Source: Rhopalosiphum padi
Taxonomy: Eukaryota > Arthropoda > Insecta > Hemiptera > Aphididae
Assembly: GCF_020882245.1 (NCBI RefSeq)
Contig: NC_083598.1
Span: 52,117,858-52,181,857 of the forward strand
DNA: 64,000 bases
Direction: 5' to 3'
Each line of letters opens with the position of its first letter. Positions within the stretch are counted from its first letter, which is position 1. Below are positions 1 through 12,177 of this stretch, in pieces. The notes under the pieces are model-generated. The model ran no database searches. It was given only the letters and a program-made list of their open reading frames with translations, and was not told where the DNA came from. Made by a program: the position numbers and the translations under genes.

Positions 1-1544
1 TACAATTTATAAATATAAATATTACTAAAACAGAAAAAGAATTGATTCCAATTCTCATAATATCCATATTATATCATAGGTACATCAATATAAACAGCAA
101 GACGACAATATTAAAAATAGTTAATTATTATAGATATTATAATATTATGTAACCAATATAATTCTTTATTATTTTGTAAATATACACTATTTTTCATGTG
201 ATTAGTTTTATTTTTTAAACCTATATGATGCATATAAATACAAACATGTTGGTATCAAATTTAACGTGAAATGACGATTTATCGAAAAATAATTGAAAAG
301 AGTATAATAATTCAATAATAACCTTATAGACGTTTAATATTTTGTTCAACAATGGTTTTGGCAAAGACATGAAAAAGGGGTTGTCTGAAAGTCAGCAACT
401 GATCCTTCAAATTGTTGGGTACTCGGGTGGATGGTTCCTAGGTATTGATATTTATTAGAATTTACATACTTGAATTTGGAAGTAATGAAGTACTTATAAA
501 TAAAATATAATTATAATAACTATTTTGGTATTGTGTTAAATTAAGTATACGTTTTATAAAATAAAAACAATGTCCACTAATATATTAATTGTTTAGGTAT
601 ATGGAAATTGATATTAAGACTAAATGACACCAAATAGTAATTGGAAGATTTCTTGCAATTGAAAAAAATCAAACGTAAACAATGTATAAACAATTTATTA
701 AGTATTAAAAATATTTATTCACGTAATATATAAAAAATTAAATATTATGATTTTGGCAAGCATGGTATCGTTTTGGAAATGATTCATTATTGTTCATAAA
801 TTAAAAAAAAATATATCTTTCACTAATAAGTTTATGGATATTGTCAGCTATTAGTACATTTACTTATAAGTTATAAGTTATTTCCACGCGGTAATATTCA
901 TATCTATGTTTGTATGTTGGTTTTTACTTTTTTATGTAATTTAAATTTTTAAGCGAGTTATGAGTATAAAATAAATAATAATATTACAATAATTAAAAAT
1001 ATAATTATTTTCGTAAGTTGAAAAATTCATAAAAATATGAAAAAAAATTTGCAATTAGGGAAACTCGATTTGCAATTGTTTGGTGGTATTTTGAAATCGA
1101 TCAGACAAAGTGGAGGGCTACATGAATTTTTTTTTGTTTTGAAATTTATTTTCATTAAATATCGTAAAATTTGAACCTAGTTTGTAATTGATGATGATTC
1201 AATAAATATTATTATTATTATTATTACGATGTACGATGTAGATACATAAACTTTGTTTTACTTATCTAAATAAAAATACTAAAAATACTTACTTATAATA
1301 AATACAACTATATAATATATTCATTATTCATATATCATATACATCTCAAAATATCCCATTATACATTTATACGTAGCCACGTAGACGTATTAAAATAGAT
1401 ACGGAAATAATAATAATCTATACAAATATCTGAAATATCTAAAAACGTTTACAAATAGGTTCTATACAGTATATATTTACACAAAAGTTCCACGAAAATC
1501 TAAAATTTACATTTTTTAGAATTAGAATACAATATAGGTGCAGA

Positions 1545-1900
1545 CGGTACAGTAAAACCTCTATTAATGGACACCTCTCAATAGTGGACACTTTTAAATT
1601 CCCCGGAAAAAATATATGCACATAATAGGAGTTATATAACCTTTTAATACGGTTACTCCTAATTATAGTGGACGTGGTCACAAAAAACTTATACCAAAAT
1701 TAAAAATTACCTCTCATAATTAATGGACACAATACATGAACATAACGAAAATGTTTTTTAAAAAATCGGTATTTTTTTTGTCCGATATAGCAGAATACGT
1801 AATGGAACATGAAAATTATGCAAATTTGGTACAAATACAATTTGAAAGAAACCAACACAGCAACACTATAAACAATATAGTTGGAAAGGATAAGCATTAG
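1545..1900. mobile_element. Possible pogo/Tigger-like DNA transposon remnant
   Basis: The left edge, with cagtaaaacctctatta followed by repeated 'tggacac' words (near 1570, 1584 and 1724), resembles the terminal repeats of pogo/Tigger-class elements. No matching right end, TA target duplication or transposase frame was found. The family assignment rests on that resemblance only. Confidence 0.25.
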
Positions 1901-2274
1901 AACGGAAAAACATTGAATAATTGAATGCTTATAGTATTCTCATTGGCTAATGGGCAATGGCTTTAATATGGCATCATAGATTTAGACTACTTAAAGGACT
2001 TTCGTAAGTAATCAACACTAATCATAAAGATTGGCATAAATAAATTATAGAACAATTGATCGTTGGAACAACTATTTTGTGGAACATAAAGTAGTGTAAC
2101 TAGTGTAAGTAAAGCCCTTTTCTTCATATTAAATAACTATAATATCTAAAATATAATATTAAAATTATGATTATTAGCATTTGTACATAATTTAATACAT
2201 ATGAATAGTGAATACAAATTTATAATAATAAATCTTAATCACATATTCACATCTTTTATCCATCCCAAAATTGA

Positions 2275-2324
2275 CCTTCAGACATAGATAATAAAAGATT
2301 CTTTTATTATCTATGCCTTCAGAC
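2275..2324. repeat. Perfect 33-bp palindrome flanked by 9-bp direct repeats
   Basis: Bases 2283-2298 and 2300-2315 are perfect reverse complements (16 bp each) around a single central base. The 9-mer ccttcagac occurs immediately before (2275-2283) and immediately after (2316-2324). This is the arrangement left by insertion of a tiny palindromic element with a 9-bp target duplication. It lies about 230 bp upstream of the OXA1L start codon. The transcript could form a long hairpin if the 5' UTR reaches this far. Confidence 0.6.
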
Positions 2325-2551
2325 CAATGCTAGCGCACTCTGATGAGCAATTCCGAACTACAGATCGTTGTAATTTTTGGTGTAAATATCATAGAAATGA
2401 AATTTGAATGATACGAGAGCGGGCATAGCGGCTTCACCTTATCTTTTCGGCATAGTTACATCGTGGGTACTATAATATCGAATAATACTGGCCCAAAGGC
2501 CATAGTGAGGCAGTGAGTGTTCTCGACTGATCCATAATCTTGTTCTTCGCA

Positions 2552-5500
2552 ATGCCGCCTCCGCGATTAGTTATGAACTTATGCTTTCGTATGCAAGTTG
2601 GACAGGTGCGTCATTTCCACCGAGTTTCCATCTCCAAACGGCTGGTATTACTCGGTCCTTACAAGTTCCCGACTCCAGATCTTAGACACTTAACTGCTAC
2701 AAATTTCACGTTTGTTCGACATAGCAGTGGCGATGGTCGTGGACAGCCGGAACTACTTTCTTCAGACAATCGTGAACCCGTAGATCTGACTGACGACGTT
2801 ATACCAGATGCACCAGAAGTACCCATTGAAGCAGCAGTCGAACAAGTTGCAATAGTCCTGGTATACTTTTTTTTTTATATATATAAACATATTTGGAAGG
2901 GACTGTTATAATAATAATATATATATTAACATTCATACAGAATTCATTAGGTGAACAGACATTACAAAGTGCAGGACTTGGTTCGTTCACTCCTGTAGGA
3001 TTATTACAAAATGCTTTAGAATTTATGCACGTCTCTTGTGGTTTACCCTGGTGGGGTGCAATTATAGCAGGTAAGCAAACATTTACCACTTTCCTAGTAC
3101 CATAGGGTATAGACTACCTTAATTGTTTTTAACAAACCATGCTTTATTTTTAATATTTATAAAATAATAAAGTTTATTTATAAAATTGTATTACAATGAT
3201 AAATAGTATTATAATATAGTTTTGTAATATGTTTAAAAGTGAAGTTTAAGCAACTCTACTACATTTTTAGTCTTTGGTAAAGATAGAAATTAATAATATT
3301 TTATAAATTAAAATTTACTATGAAATAAAATTAACAGATTTTAAATCTTGAGCTGTGATTATTACATCGAGATTAAAAATTGTTACACTAGTTTTAAATA
3401 GTGAATAAATGCAATTTACTGGAGATACTAATATTATAGTGATAGATAATTGTAAATTTTAGAACTGGTACATGGCACGTAGATATTCTCAAGTCTGTAG
3501 TATTAGCAAAATAGCTGACTATGGCTATTGTATAACAGGAAAGTACTGGTACTTATTAAATTATATGAACAATTAATAATAAAAGCAATTGAGTAAATAT
3601 TTGATTTATACATCAATAATTATTTTCATAAAAACAATAAGCCGCTGTGAAGTTTAGTTTTTTAAAAAATATAAAAGATAAAGTTATTTATGATTATATT
3701 TATTTTTTATAGCTTACCATGCCTATTATAGTTAAACACATACATGAAATTGTTATATCAAAATAATATTATATAAAACTTATTTTTTTCTTTTAGGCAC
3801 CACAATATTACGTTTATTAGTTTTTCCTTTAGTTGTTACGTCTCAACGCCATACTGCAAAAATGAATAATAATATGCCTCAGATTCAAGCATACCAAGAA
3901 AAAATGACAGAAGCTCGATTACATGGAAATCCTTATGAAAGTAAGTTATTTATTTATATTTAATATTGATAATAGAGTCATCTTAAAAATTGCTAATATA
4001 ATTAGTGCACTTGTCACCTATTTAAATGTAAATTGAAAATTATTTACTCGTACTAGATTTAAAAAAATATATGATTTCATTCAAAATGTCAAAATTAGTG
4101 ACATCCAACATAACATTATAAGCTTTTGTTGGTTATGTATAATAATTAATAAGCAATAATATAAATTATTAATTATTAATTATTATTATTATTTTTTGTA
4201 CTTACTTTATAGCATGTTTACATTTATGTATAGAAATAAAATTTAACCTGAATTTAGTTATATTCAAGACATTTTTTTATCATTTTTACTCACCCCTCCA
4301 AAAAAAGTTTACCTATGACACCCACGCATTCAGAAATATACATTGAATCCTTGACAACTTTTTATGAAATAAAAATTAATCTAAGGCACCGGTTCTCAAG
4401 TTTTTTTCTCCTTGTAAATTTTCAAAAATCTCATGTCCCTCCCTTAAATTAGAGTTCAAACACCTTTTTTTTGTTTTAGTGTTACAAAATTACAACTAAT
4501 GAATATTATCAATTTACCTGCAAAGAAGTCAATCATAAAATATTTGTATAATTGTTACCAATAGGCTACTGACCGAAAATTAATTTATTATTTTCAATTT
4601 TACCAATGGTAAAATTACATTATTATTTTAATAATAATTTTTTTTACTTAGTCACTATATTCTCTTTATGCAGCATCTAAATTTCCTTGGGTTGTTATTA
4701 CTGTACTACCAGATAAAATATTATTTAAATTAATACTTAGTAGATTAATGAGATTACAGTGTCCAGTAATTTTGAATTAATTATTAATTATGTTATAACA
4801 TACAGTTTCTTTTTGAATGATTTTTCTATAAAATTTAGTATGATTATTGTACAAATTTGTGTTGGGAAATTATTTTATGGATTTCTGGATAGAGAAATAA
4901 CCTGGACCTGAAAATATTTTATAATTGCATTTAAGTCTAATAAAAAAAATGAAAGTCTATTATGTGTCTAATAATTTATGAAAGTATCAAAACCATTTTA
5001 ATTAAATTACTATTTAGTAAAATGAAATGATTGATATTAAAATTATTATTTATTTTAGTGGCAAGAGCATCACAAGAACTTATGTTATTTATGAAAACAA
5101 ATCAAGTAAACCCATTGAAGGGTATGATATTACCAGCTGTTCAAGTAATTGACATTCTATTCTAAAAATTGATCTTTAAATAATAATTATTAATATAATT
5201 TTTTTATAGTTTCCTATATTTTTAAGTATGTTTCTGGGATTAAGAGGTATGGCAATGTTACCTTTGGAAAGTTTTAAATATGGAGGTCTTTGGTGGTTCT
5301 CAGATATTACATTGCCTGACCAGTATTTCATATTGCCTGTTGTTACTGTAATCACTCTTGGTGTGACATTAGAGGTAGTATTGTAATGGGACTGTATAAA
5401 TGATATATATTTACATAAATTTGTTTTTATTTTTTTAGCTTGGAGCTGATATTGGTAAACTTGCTTCCTCAGGTGTAGGATTTGGAAAATATCTCAAATA

Positions 5501-6199
5501 TGGAGTTCGTGTATTGCCTCTTGTTGTATTTCCTTTTATTGTGAATTTTCCATGCGTGAGTATTAATTTAACTAAATGTTAATATTTTTATTTTAACCTT
5601 TTCTAAGTAATTTTGGTATTTTAAGAAATGTGATCCATAGCTTTATTAATTAACAGATAATCTATTTGTTTTTATAATTTAATTATATAAGACAAATACA
5701 ATTCTATGTTAATTATTATTAACACTGGATTAAAAAATAATAGACTGTATGTTGTATAGCTTTAAAAAAATCAAATTCAATATAATTTACCAGTTTATCA
5801 CTATTACTTTTATTGTTTTTAGGCAGTATGTTTATATTGGGCATCTACTAACTTTATTTCACTAGGCCAAGTATTATTTTTGAAAATTCCAAGTGTAAGG
5901 AATTATTTTAATATTGAAGAAAAGAGAAATGTAGAAAAACCAAAGTCAAAAAAGAAAGGAGTCATTGGAGAGTTTAAGGAGTGTGAGCATTTTTAATTAG
6001 TTATTTTTAACACGTAACATTAATAAAATAACATGTTCCATTTTGTTTCATAGCATGGAAAAATATGCAAGTTGTAAAAGAAATTGAAGAAAGAGAACGT
6101 TTAGATCATATGAAATTCACACAAGCCGGTCGAGCAGCACCAGTTAAGACGTTTAAATATAATCCAAAAGTTGTTGGTGGCATCAAAAAAGAAAATTAA
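2552..6199 (+). CDS. OXA1L: OXA1L, mitochondrial inner-membrane protein insertase (8 exons)
   Basis: Member of the Oxa1/YidC/Alb3 insertase family, which inserts mitochondrially and some nuclear-encoded proteins into the inner membrane. Coding exons by splice signals: 2552-2860, 2941-3070, 3797-3940, 5059-5144, 5210-5374, 5439-5555, 5823-5982, 6054-6199; phases join cleanly to give 418 aa. The Arg-rich N-terminus with few acidic residues fits a mitochondrial presequence. The membrane core starts near residue 136 with GLPWWGAIIAG, followed by TTILRLLVFPL, whose Arg152 sits where the family has its groove arginine. Later segments carry FLGLRGMA, WWFSDITLPD and a final hydrophobic stretch ending near residue 350. 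The Lys/Arg/Glu-rich tail of about 65 residues matches the mitoribosome-binding tail of Oxa1. The ATG at 2552 was preferred over an upstream in-frame TTG. A poly(A) signal AATAAA lies at 6516-6521. Gene identity is confident; exact 5' UTR unknown. Confidence 0.93.
3071..3796 (+). other. OXA1L intron 2, no recognisable element
   Basis: A 726-bp intron with GTAAGC donor and TTTTAG acceptor. It is AT-rich and I see no gene, RNA or transposon in it. Confidence 0.6.
4385..4645. repeat. Dispersed repeat in OXA1L intron 3, hAT-MITE-like
   Basis: The segment begins with a 'ggttctcaag' word typical of hAT-type termini. Its part from about 4520 to 4640 (word 'gaaaattaatttatt' and flanks) closely resembles 15400-15520, and therefore also the end of the second duplicated copy. 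It is a diverged dispersed repeat inside the 1.1-kb intron 3941-5058. No target duplication was found. Confidence 0.5.
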
Positions 6200-7039
6200 T
6201 ACAAATTGTTGTAGTATAGTTAATGTTTATTTTTATATATAATATACTATTAATATATAAAATGTACTATTGTTAATGGTTATATGTATGTATATATACA
6301 TGTTTTATCTTTTAGAACAGATACAAAGATTTTATGACTAAAATAGTGATTATACCTATGCATTTATTCAAGACTGTTTTTTAAAGCGGCAGCCACTTTT
6401 TTTTTGTCATATTTGTTTATTGATGGCATTATGGTGACTACCTGGTTTTAAAGTAAAAGATACTTTTAGGTGCGTTTATAAACTCATAATAGTTTAACAT
6501 TAGATAATTTGTATGAATAAAACCTTAACTTTAACCAATACTTCTTAATGTATATTTAATTGTAGTGGATATTTCAGAATCTTATGTTTAACATGAGCAT
6601 AATATTATTGATAATGTAATACAATTATTAACTACTAATCAAGATTTGGTTTTACGTTTAAATACTTAATTAAAATTTCAATTCAAATGTACTTCATAAT
6701 TTATGATACAAATTGTAATAACATATAACATTTAAGTACATAAATGCTGCCATCACTTGTCTATGTTTAGTTTATGAAACTATGGTATGTTAATTATTTT
6801 TTGGATTTCAATACAGATAACAAGTATACAATATACATACAACATAAATCATGAACTAAGATATATATATATATATACTCAGTGACATACACAAAAAATA
6901 TTTTATTCTAAGAACAAAGAACAGTTCATTTATTCCCAAATTTCTAGTGCATTAAAACAAATCAAATTATTTCCCCAATACCAATTTTAAATCCAAGATG
7001 ATTATTGAAATAATTTTTATTTACCACATTAATTATTAG

Positions 7040-7262
7040 TTCTCAAGATATGATCAAGTGAGGTCGTGACAGTCCATTGGTGCCAAACAAAATTTTGAAT
7101 GGTCAGGTGAACAGCCATTCTATTGCAATTATACCATCCACCCCACCATAATATTAGTGATTTATAGGATTGATTCATTCATTACTCATATTCACACTTG
7201 CCACCTCTAAAATTTTGGTCTTGTCATGACCAGAATTCAACCCCAAGATCAGTACCAATGCG
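7040..7262 (-). repeat. Possible tRNA-derived SINE
   Basis: On the minus strand, near 7262-7205, there is a segment with an A-box-like word (tagtgttacgcattgg) and, about 15-20 bp further on, a B-box-like word (ggggttgaattctgg). An unrelated body of about 170 bp follows. This is the order expected of a Pol III promoter at the head of a tRNA-derived SINE. No clear poly(A) tail or target duplication was seen, so the call is tentative. The same sequence recurs in copy 2 at about 55509-55731. Confidence 0.3.
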
Positions 7263-7374
7263 TAACACTAATAAGTAATAACAATTTAACAATTAAGTCT
7301 TTGAATACTAGGTAATGAAACTGGATAAATATATAATCCTAAGATAAATAAATAACAATTTTAATAATATACTT

Positions 7375-7581
7375 GTGGAGGGCCACATAAGGCTCTGCGC
7401 ACAGGCGTTGGGCGCTATCTGGTTGTTCGCCTCAACTGACTCGGGTAGTAACGACTCTGCGGCGCACAGCTTTGTCCGCCTCTACCCAGTCACGATCACT
7501 GGCCAACATCAAACATATATACCAGCCACAAACACCAGACCAACGTCCTTGCAGATGCCGGCCAAATACTCTATACTATAG
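7375..7581. other. GC-rich island of unknown nature
   Basis: About 200 bp with clearly higher GC than everything around it. It contains one 68-codon plus-strand open frame that starts from a non-ATG codon and shows no recognisable domain. It could be the decayed remnant of a GC-rich mobile element or of a coding exon. I do not call it a gene. The second copy is at 55844-56050. Confidence 0.4.
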
Positions 7582-8168
7582 TAAATATTAAAAATTATAT
7601 AATGTAAATACCTACCATACAACTAAATATTGTGTTAATATAGAACAAAAAAATAGTAAGTTATTAATGAGTTAACTGTTTTAAAATTTACTAATTTATC
7701 AGATTTTTCTAAAAATAATTTCTTTGGCTTCATAAATCTAGAACTTTTTGCTTTTGTTGTCTAAATTTATTTCAATTTTAATAAAGCCTCAAACTTGATA
7801 TAATTAAAAAATATTTACTATACCATATATATTATATATGGATAGTTATTAGCAAATACTTTAAAATTAGAAAATTGACGAATTTATAAGTTTTATCATA
7901 AGTAAATAGCCTGTTTAATAAGTATTTGTAACATTTTCTATTAGCACATGCAAAAAACAAGTTAACAAATTTATATATTTAAAAAATAAAAAAAATATGA
8001 CAAATGTTTATTTTTTTGGATACATTACAAAAGTGTATATTTTAACAATTAAATTAATTTAAATTAATGGTCATGAATATATATAATATAATATATTAAT
8101 ATATTAATAAATATATATTATAATATAATATAATTCGTATAGAAATTCACAACATAACATTTATTTAT

Positions 8169-9731
8169 TTAATGTTTCTTTATGATGGTTGTGACATCTT
8201 CATCATTCAAAAATAAATGTATAAGATGGCCATCAGCATTATTGTTTTTAAATAGTATCATCATAAATTCTGTTTTACTATTGCATAAAAGTTTCAGTTT
8301 ATTTAAACTGAAATATCTCTCATCCAAACCAAGTGAACAACGTAATGTTAAGTACTTAACATTTTCTATGTGCTTAGGAAGTTGGAATAATTTTTCTACA
8401 TTTATAATACTACTTCCCATATCTACCAATATTACATCCATTGAACCTTTAAACTTATTTTTTAATTCTGCACGATACCAGTGATTGTTAACCAAAGCTC
8501 CATATATGTTACAATATTTTGGTTTTTCAACAGGGTTTAAAGTTTTAATTTTACTTAATTCATTCATTACAGCACGTCTACTAGGAGAATTTACTTGAAC
8601 TGTTAATATATTCATATGAATAACATTAAATACAATCACTGGAATAGGTTCGATTAGTTTGATCACATTAAAATCATCAACAAAGAGTTCAACTACACAT
8701 GGTTCGCCAGTTTTTACTACAATTATAGTCATCTTTTTATTTTTATATTGTTCCATTTCATCTATAAAACTTTTTGATAAACTCTCAAACAGTTTTTTTT
8801 CTTTTTTTATAGTTGGAATGTGTAATGAACATAGTTTAATAAATGGAGGAGCCAATTTTAAATAACCAACTGCTTCATAAAATTCTGAACATTTGTCTTG
8901 TACTCCATAATCTATGAAATAACAAGTACATTCACCTCCTTCATGTATCATTAAAAGTCTTACTCTATACCATCTATGGTCAGTTATACTTTTTGCAATC
9001 GCCATTTTACCAATTTTATATTCAGTCAACGGTTCCCAAACCGTTTCATTTTCAAGTATATACTCAATTTTATTTTGTATTTCTTTGCTATCTTCAGTTT
9101 CTACATAGAATTCATTTATTGACTGAGCATAAATAAGAGTCACAACCATCTTTGCACCAGACTGATCGATTTCCTTCAAGGTTTCATATGTCTTTGGAGT
9201 AATTCCGTAAGAAATAATGTTATTTACAAATGTCTTTATACATCTATTATCCCACTTCATATTCACCAAATAGGTTTCTTTGTTATTTAAAAAAGTTACA
9301 ATTACTTCAATAGATCCTAAAAAGTTAAAAATTATATCATATACATCATTTTCAATTGAAAGTATATATTCTTCGTGGTCTATATCATCAAGCATGCAAT
9401 GATGTGCCATTGCTTGGTAACAAGCTATTTCGTTAGGAAGTATTTTAAGATTTGATGATAACTCAGAATTTCCATAATCAATAAAATTAACAGTGAAATT
9501 ATTTTCCTCAATATTTAAAATTTTAGCTCTGTACCAAAGACCATCATTTTCATATTTAGCAGCAACTAGATCTCCGGGCAATGCGGAAATCAATATTGAA
9601 TCTTCATTTTCAAGAAGTTGAAGACTTGTTGTTATTTTTTGAATAACCTGTTGATCATTTTTGTTTTGTATATAAAAGTTCTTAAATGAATAAAAATATG
9701 AAATATAGGCATCCCAACATTTACCTTCCAT
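8169..9731 (-). CDS. Triple-Tudor protein, copy 1 (TDRD-like, probable piRNA pathway)
   Basis: 520-aa single-exon coding region with three Tudor-like units. Unit 1 has its core at about residues 52-101, with WYRAK (66-70) and FIDYGNSE (83-90). Unit 2 is at about 240-285 (WYR 254-256, FIDYG 272-276). Unit 3 is at about 405-450 (WYR 418-420, LVDMG 435-439). In extended Tudor domains of germline proteins the FIDYGN element contributes to binding symmetric dimethyl-arginine of Piwi proteins. Only unit 1 keeps the Asn (N88), so units 2 and 3 are probably degenerate. The reading frame is open upstream of Met1 to a 3' splice site (exon begins at 9748), but joining to the likely upstream exon gives no earlier ATG. 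Stop TAA is at 8169-8171, with overlapping AATAAA sequences just downstream. Convergent with OXA1L. Which TDRD family member it is cannot be told. The second copy at 56638 encodes the same protein. Confidence 0.85.
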   Translation of the reverse strand: MEGKCWDAYISYFYSFKNFYIQNKNDQQVIQKITTSLQLLENEDSILISALPGDLVAAKYENDGLWYRAKILNIEENNFTVNFIDYGNSELSSNLKILPNEIACYQAMAHHCMLDDIDHEEYILSIENDVYDIIFNFLGSIEVIVTFLNNKETYLVNMKWDNRCIKTFVNNIISYGITPKTYETLKEIDQSGAKMVVTLIYAQSINEFYVETEDSKEIQNKIEYILENETVWEPLTEYKIGKMAIAKSITDHRWYRVRLLMIHEGGECTCYFIDYGVQDKCSEFYEAVGYLKLAPPFIKLCSLHIPTIKKEKKLFESLSKSFIDEMEQYKNKKMTIIVVKTGEPCVVELFVDDFNVIKLIEPIPVIVFNVIHMNILTVQVNSPSRRAVMNELSKIKTLNPVEKPKYCNIYGALVNNHWYRAELKNKFKGSMDVILVDMGSSIINVEKLFQLPKHIENVKYLTLRCSLGLDERYFSLNKLKLLCNSKTEFMMILFKNNNADGHLIHLFLNDEDVTTIIKKH

Positions 9732-9994
9732 ATTAGTCAGTTTATCACCTGGAAAGTAAAAATATTGGGAAAATGTATACTAAAATACATAATGTATGCA
9801 TAATATATAGGGAACAGATTTTATTGTAATAAAGAATCCAAATATGTAAATATCAAATATCAAAATTTATTATTAGTATTGAAAACTACAAAAAATATTA
9901 TTTTATAAATATAAATATTAAATAAAAGTAATAAAAATGATGTAGGTATATAAAACTATAAGTATCCCAGGACAAAGTAATGAGAAACAACGTA

Positions 9995-10090
9995 TTAATG
10001 AGTTTCAAACAAAAAATTATGACAGTTTGGATGGAGACTCTTGTGTTGACTAAAACAACGTTCCACATCAACGGATGTGATAGGGACATA
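9995..10090 (-). mobile_element. hAT transposase C-terminal fragment
   Basis: The minus strand reads YVPITSVDVERCFSQHKSL and then continues to FLFETH before a stop. The VERCFS core is the hallmark of the hAT-family C-terminal dimerisation region. Only about 30 codons survive, inside the presumed 5' intron of the Tudor gene. It is present identically in copy 2 at 58464-58559, so it predates the duplication. Confidence 0.65.
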
Positions 10091-10954
10091 GTTCATATTT
10101 ATTATATCTACTTTATCAGAAGGAGTAAAAATTCAATATCAAGAGATCTTTTTTGGTTTTTTTCTTATTAAAACATGTCAAATGAACTAATTTAGGAAAA
10201 AATGCTACCAAAATACTATTGGCTTTAAGCAATATTATAAAGAATAGCATAGATCAAAAATAAAAATATATTTTCATACTCGACACCATTTGGCCATAGT
10301 AAGTTGCAGGTAAATAAGAACGTAAATTACATTTATATATCATAGAATATTTAGTCGCCGTAAAAAATTAATGAAAAAAATTGAAAATTACTAAAATTGT
10401 AAAATAAATTTGAATTTATTTCATTTAAAACGATCTAAATCATAAACATTTTTTATTAGATTTTAAATAGGTACCTCATTTCAATAAAAATATGTACTGA
10501 CAATAAAATCCATTCCCTAATAATACATGATATACATTAATTCAATTTTAATTAATAATATTAGTTCATATTATTCAATCAGTGGCGGCTTGTGGTATGG
10601 TGCACAGAAGCACGTGAACCACCCAAAAAATTATTAGATTCCTAGAGTAACATATAATTGATTATTATGCAAATGGTCTGTAATATAAAAAATATATATT
10701 AATAAAAAAAATGTTTTTGCAGCTTTTATGTTAAGAAATGTGTCTATAAATGATAAAATAATTTCGCGGAGCACAAATTGTTTTTGCTCCGGGTAGCCGT
10801 GTAAAATTAGTTACATGCCTCGACGCGTCGGTTAGTAATACATGGCAATTTGGAGCACATTTAATGTGTGTACCAAACGTCCAAACCTATGTTGACGAGG
10901 TCTACCAATCCCGGAAATGACATGTATTTAATAAAATATAATATTTATACTTAC

Positions 10955-11265
10955 ATGTGTCGAAGCAATATGATGAACTATACGACAATATTACAACACA
11001 ACTCTAATAACTATACAACGACTATATTATATATTCATTTTACTATCGCGCGAAACACAAAAAAAAGCGAATCCTAAGTGTCGATAAACGAAATTCTTAA
11101 TACAAACTGCACGATACGCAATCGTTATGATTGCACTCATCAAGCGTGCACATCACCACACCATAATTATATAACATAATTATCGATACTAATATGCGGT
11201 ACAAGTACAACTAAGTACAAGCGATTGTGACGAGTGACTGAGTGTCTGAGTGAATAGTGAATACT
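10955..11265 (-). promoter_or_regulatory. Probable non-coding 5' exon and promoter of Tudor gene copy 1
   Basis: On the minus strand a strong donor (GTAAGTATA) lies just below 10955. It pairs with the acceptor (tttccag) at 9749-9750, giving an intron of about 1.2 kb. The exon frame contains a stop and no ATG, so it would be 5' UTR. Arthropod initiator-like TCAGT words read on the minus strand at 11263-11267 and 11237-11241 are possible transcription starts. The second copy is at about 59424-59734. Confidence 0.45.
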
Positions 11266-11560
11266 GACGTTTGACGAAATGATGAACGACGATAATACAA
11301 TATTAAATTATTATCGTTTATCATTCTATATTTATATTTTACATTTCAAATGTAGGTAACGATCAACTTCGATGTGATAATAGATTTAACGGTAATTTTA
11401 TTTTATTTATGATATTCGGGTGTAATTTATACCTTGGCGACGATCTAATAATAGAACAAATAACAATGGTTGAATGGTCTTATACTCTAATGGTTTATAT
11501 TGTTTATAGTTGTATACACAATTATTTTTTTTTGTAGTTGAGTACAGACAGTACAGTTAG

Positions 11561-12177
11561 GGCTAAAGTACACTTTACCAACCCCCTCACAATTTTCAAA
11601 TTTATTTTTTCAGACGACTTGTTTTTTTATGCTTAAAACGATGGTGTATTTTTTTTCCCGGAAACCATTATTTTGGAAGTTATAGCCTTCCAAAGTTTGC
11701 GATTTTACGTTTATGTGCTTGCGCGCAACGCTACTTGACTGCCACGCGCAGCGCCTGTAAGAAATATTTTTAGTCATTTTTTGGGTGAATAATATTATGA
11801 ATCACGTCATTATTAAGGTGAAATATAAACTATAGTTGAGTATCTAATTAGACTAGGTATATTATTATATGTGCTTTTTAACAACTTTGTTTAATTCTGA
11901 GGCCTACCCAAGGTGGTTTTACACAGCAAATCGAGGGATATTTTCAATTTGCGGAGCGGAGCTGCAAACTGTGTAATCACTGCCCATACTGCGGCAGTAA
12001 AGTAGTGGTGTTGCGCGAATGCGTATAAACGTAAAATCGCAAACTTTGGAAGGCTATAACTTCCAAAATAATGGTTTTCGGAAAAAAAAATACACCATCG
12101 TTTTAAGCATAAAAAACAAGTCGTCTGAAAAAAAAAATTTGAAAATCGTGAGAGGGTTGGTTAAGTGCATTTGTTCC
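11561..12177. mobile_element. 617-bp TIR element with 8-bp target duplication
   Basis: Bases 11561-11712 and 12020-12177 are long imperfect inverted repeats (about 150 bp) starting GGC/GGA and sharing the words 'accaacc', 'cagacgactt' and 'aactttggaaggctataac' in opposite orientation. The 8-mer acagttag flanks both sides (11553-11560 and 12178-12185). There is no transposase frame; the plus-strand open frame at 12019-12216 lies in the arm. Non-autonomous DNA transposon. The 8-bp duplication suggests a hAT- or MULE-like mobiliser. Second copy at 60030-60646. Confidence 0.8.

Larger units (their letters stand above)
1..2480. other. Non-coding AT-rich flank upstream of OXA1L
   Basis: No coding region can be supported here. 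The stretch is AT-rich and contains an ATT microsatellite near 1207-1227, possible old transposon sequence around 1545-1900 and the palindrome at 2284-2315. The open frames at 1439-1681 and 1700-1897 on the minus strand are short, use AT-driven codons and lack recognisable domains, so I do not call them genes. Confidence 0.6.

Noticed and set aside
8182..8865. Plus-strand ORFs of 100 and 68 codons
   Set aside because: They are antisense shadows of the Tudor coding region; the same applies to copy 2.
10868..11077. 69-codon plus-strand ORF
   Set aside because: Overlaps the presumed antisense 5' exon of the Tudor gene and has no domain; it starts from a non-ATG codon.
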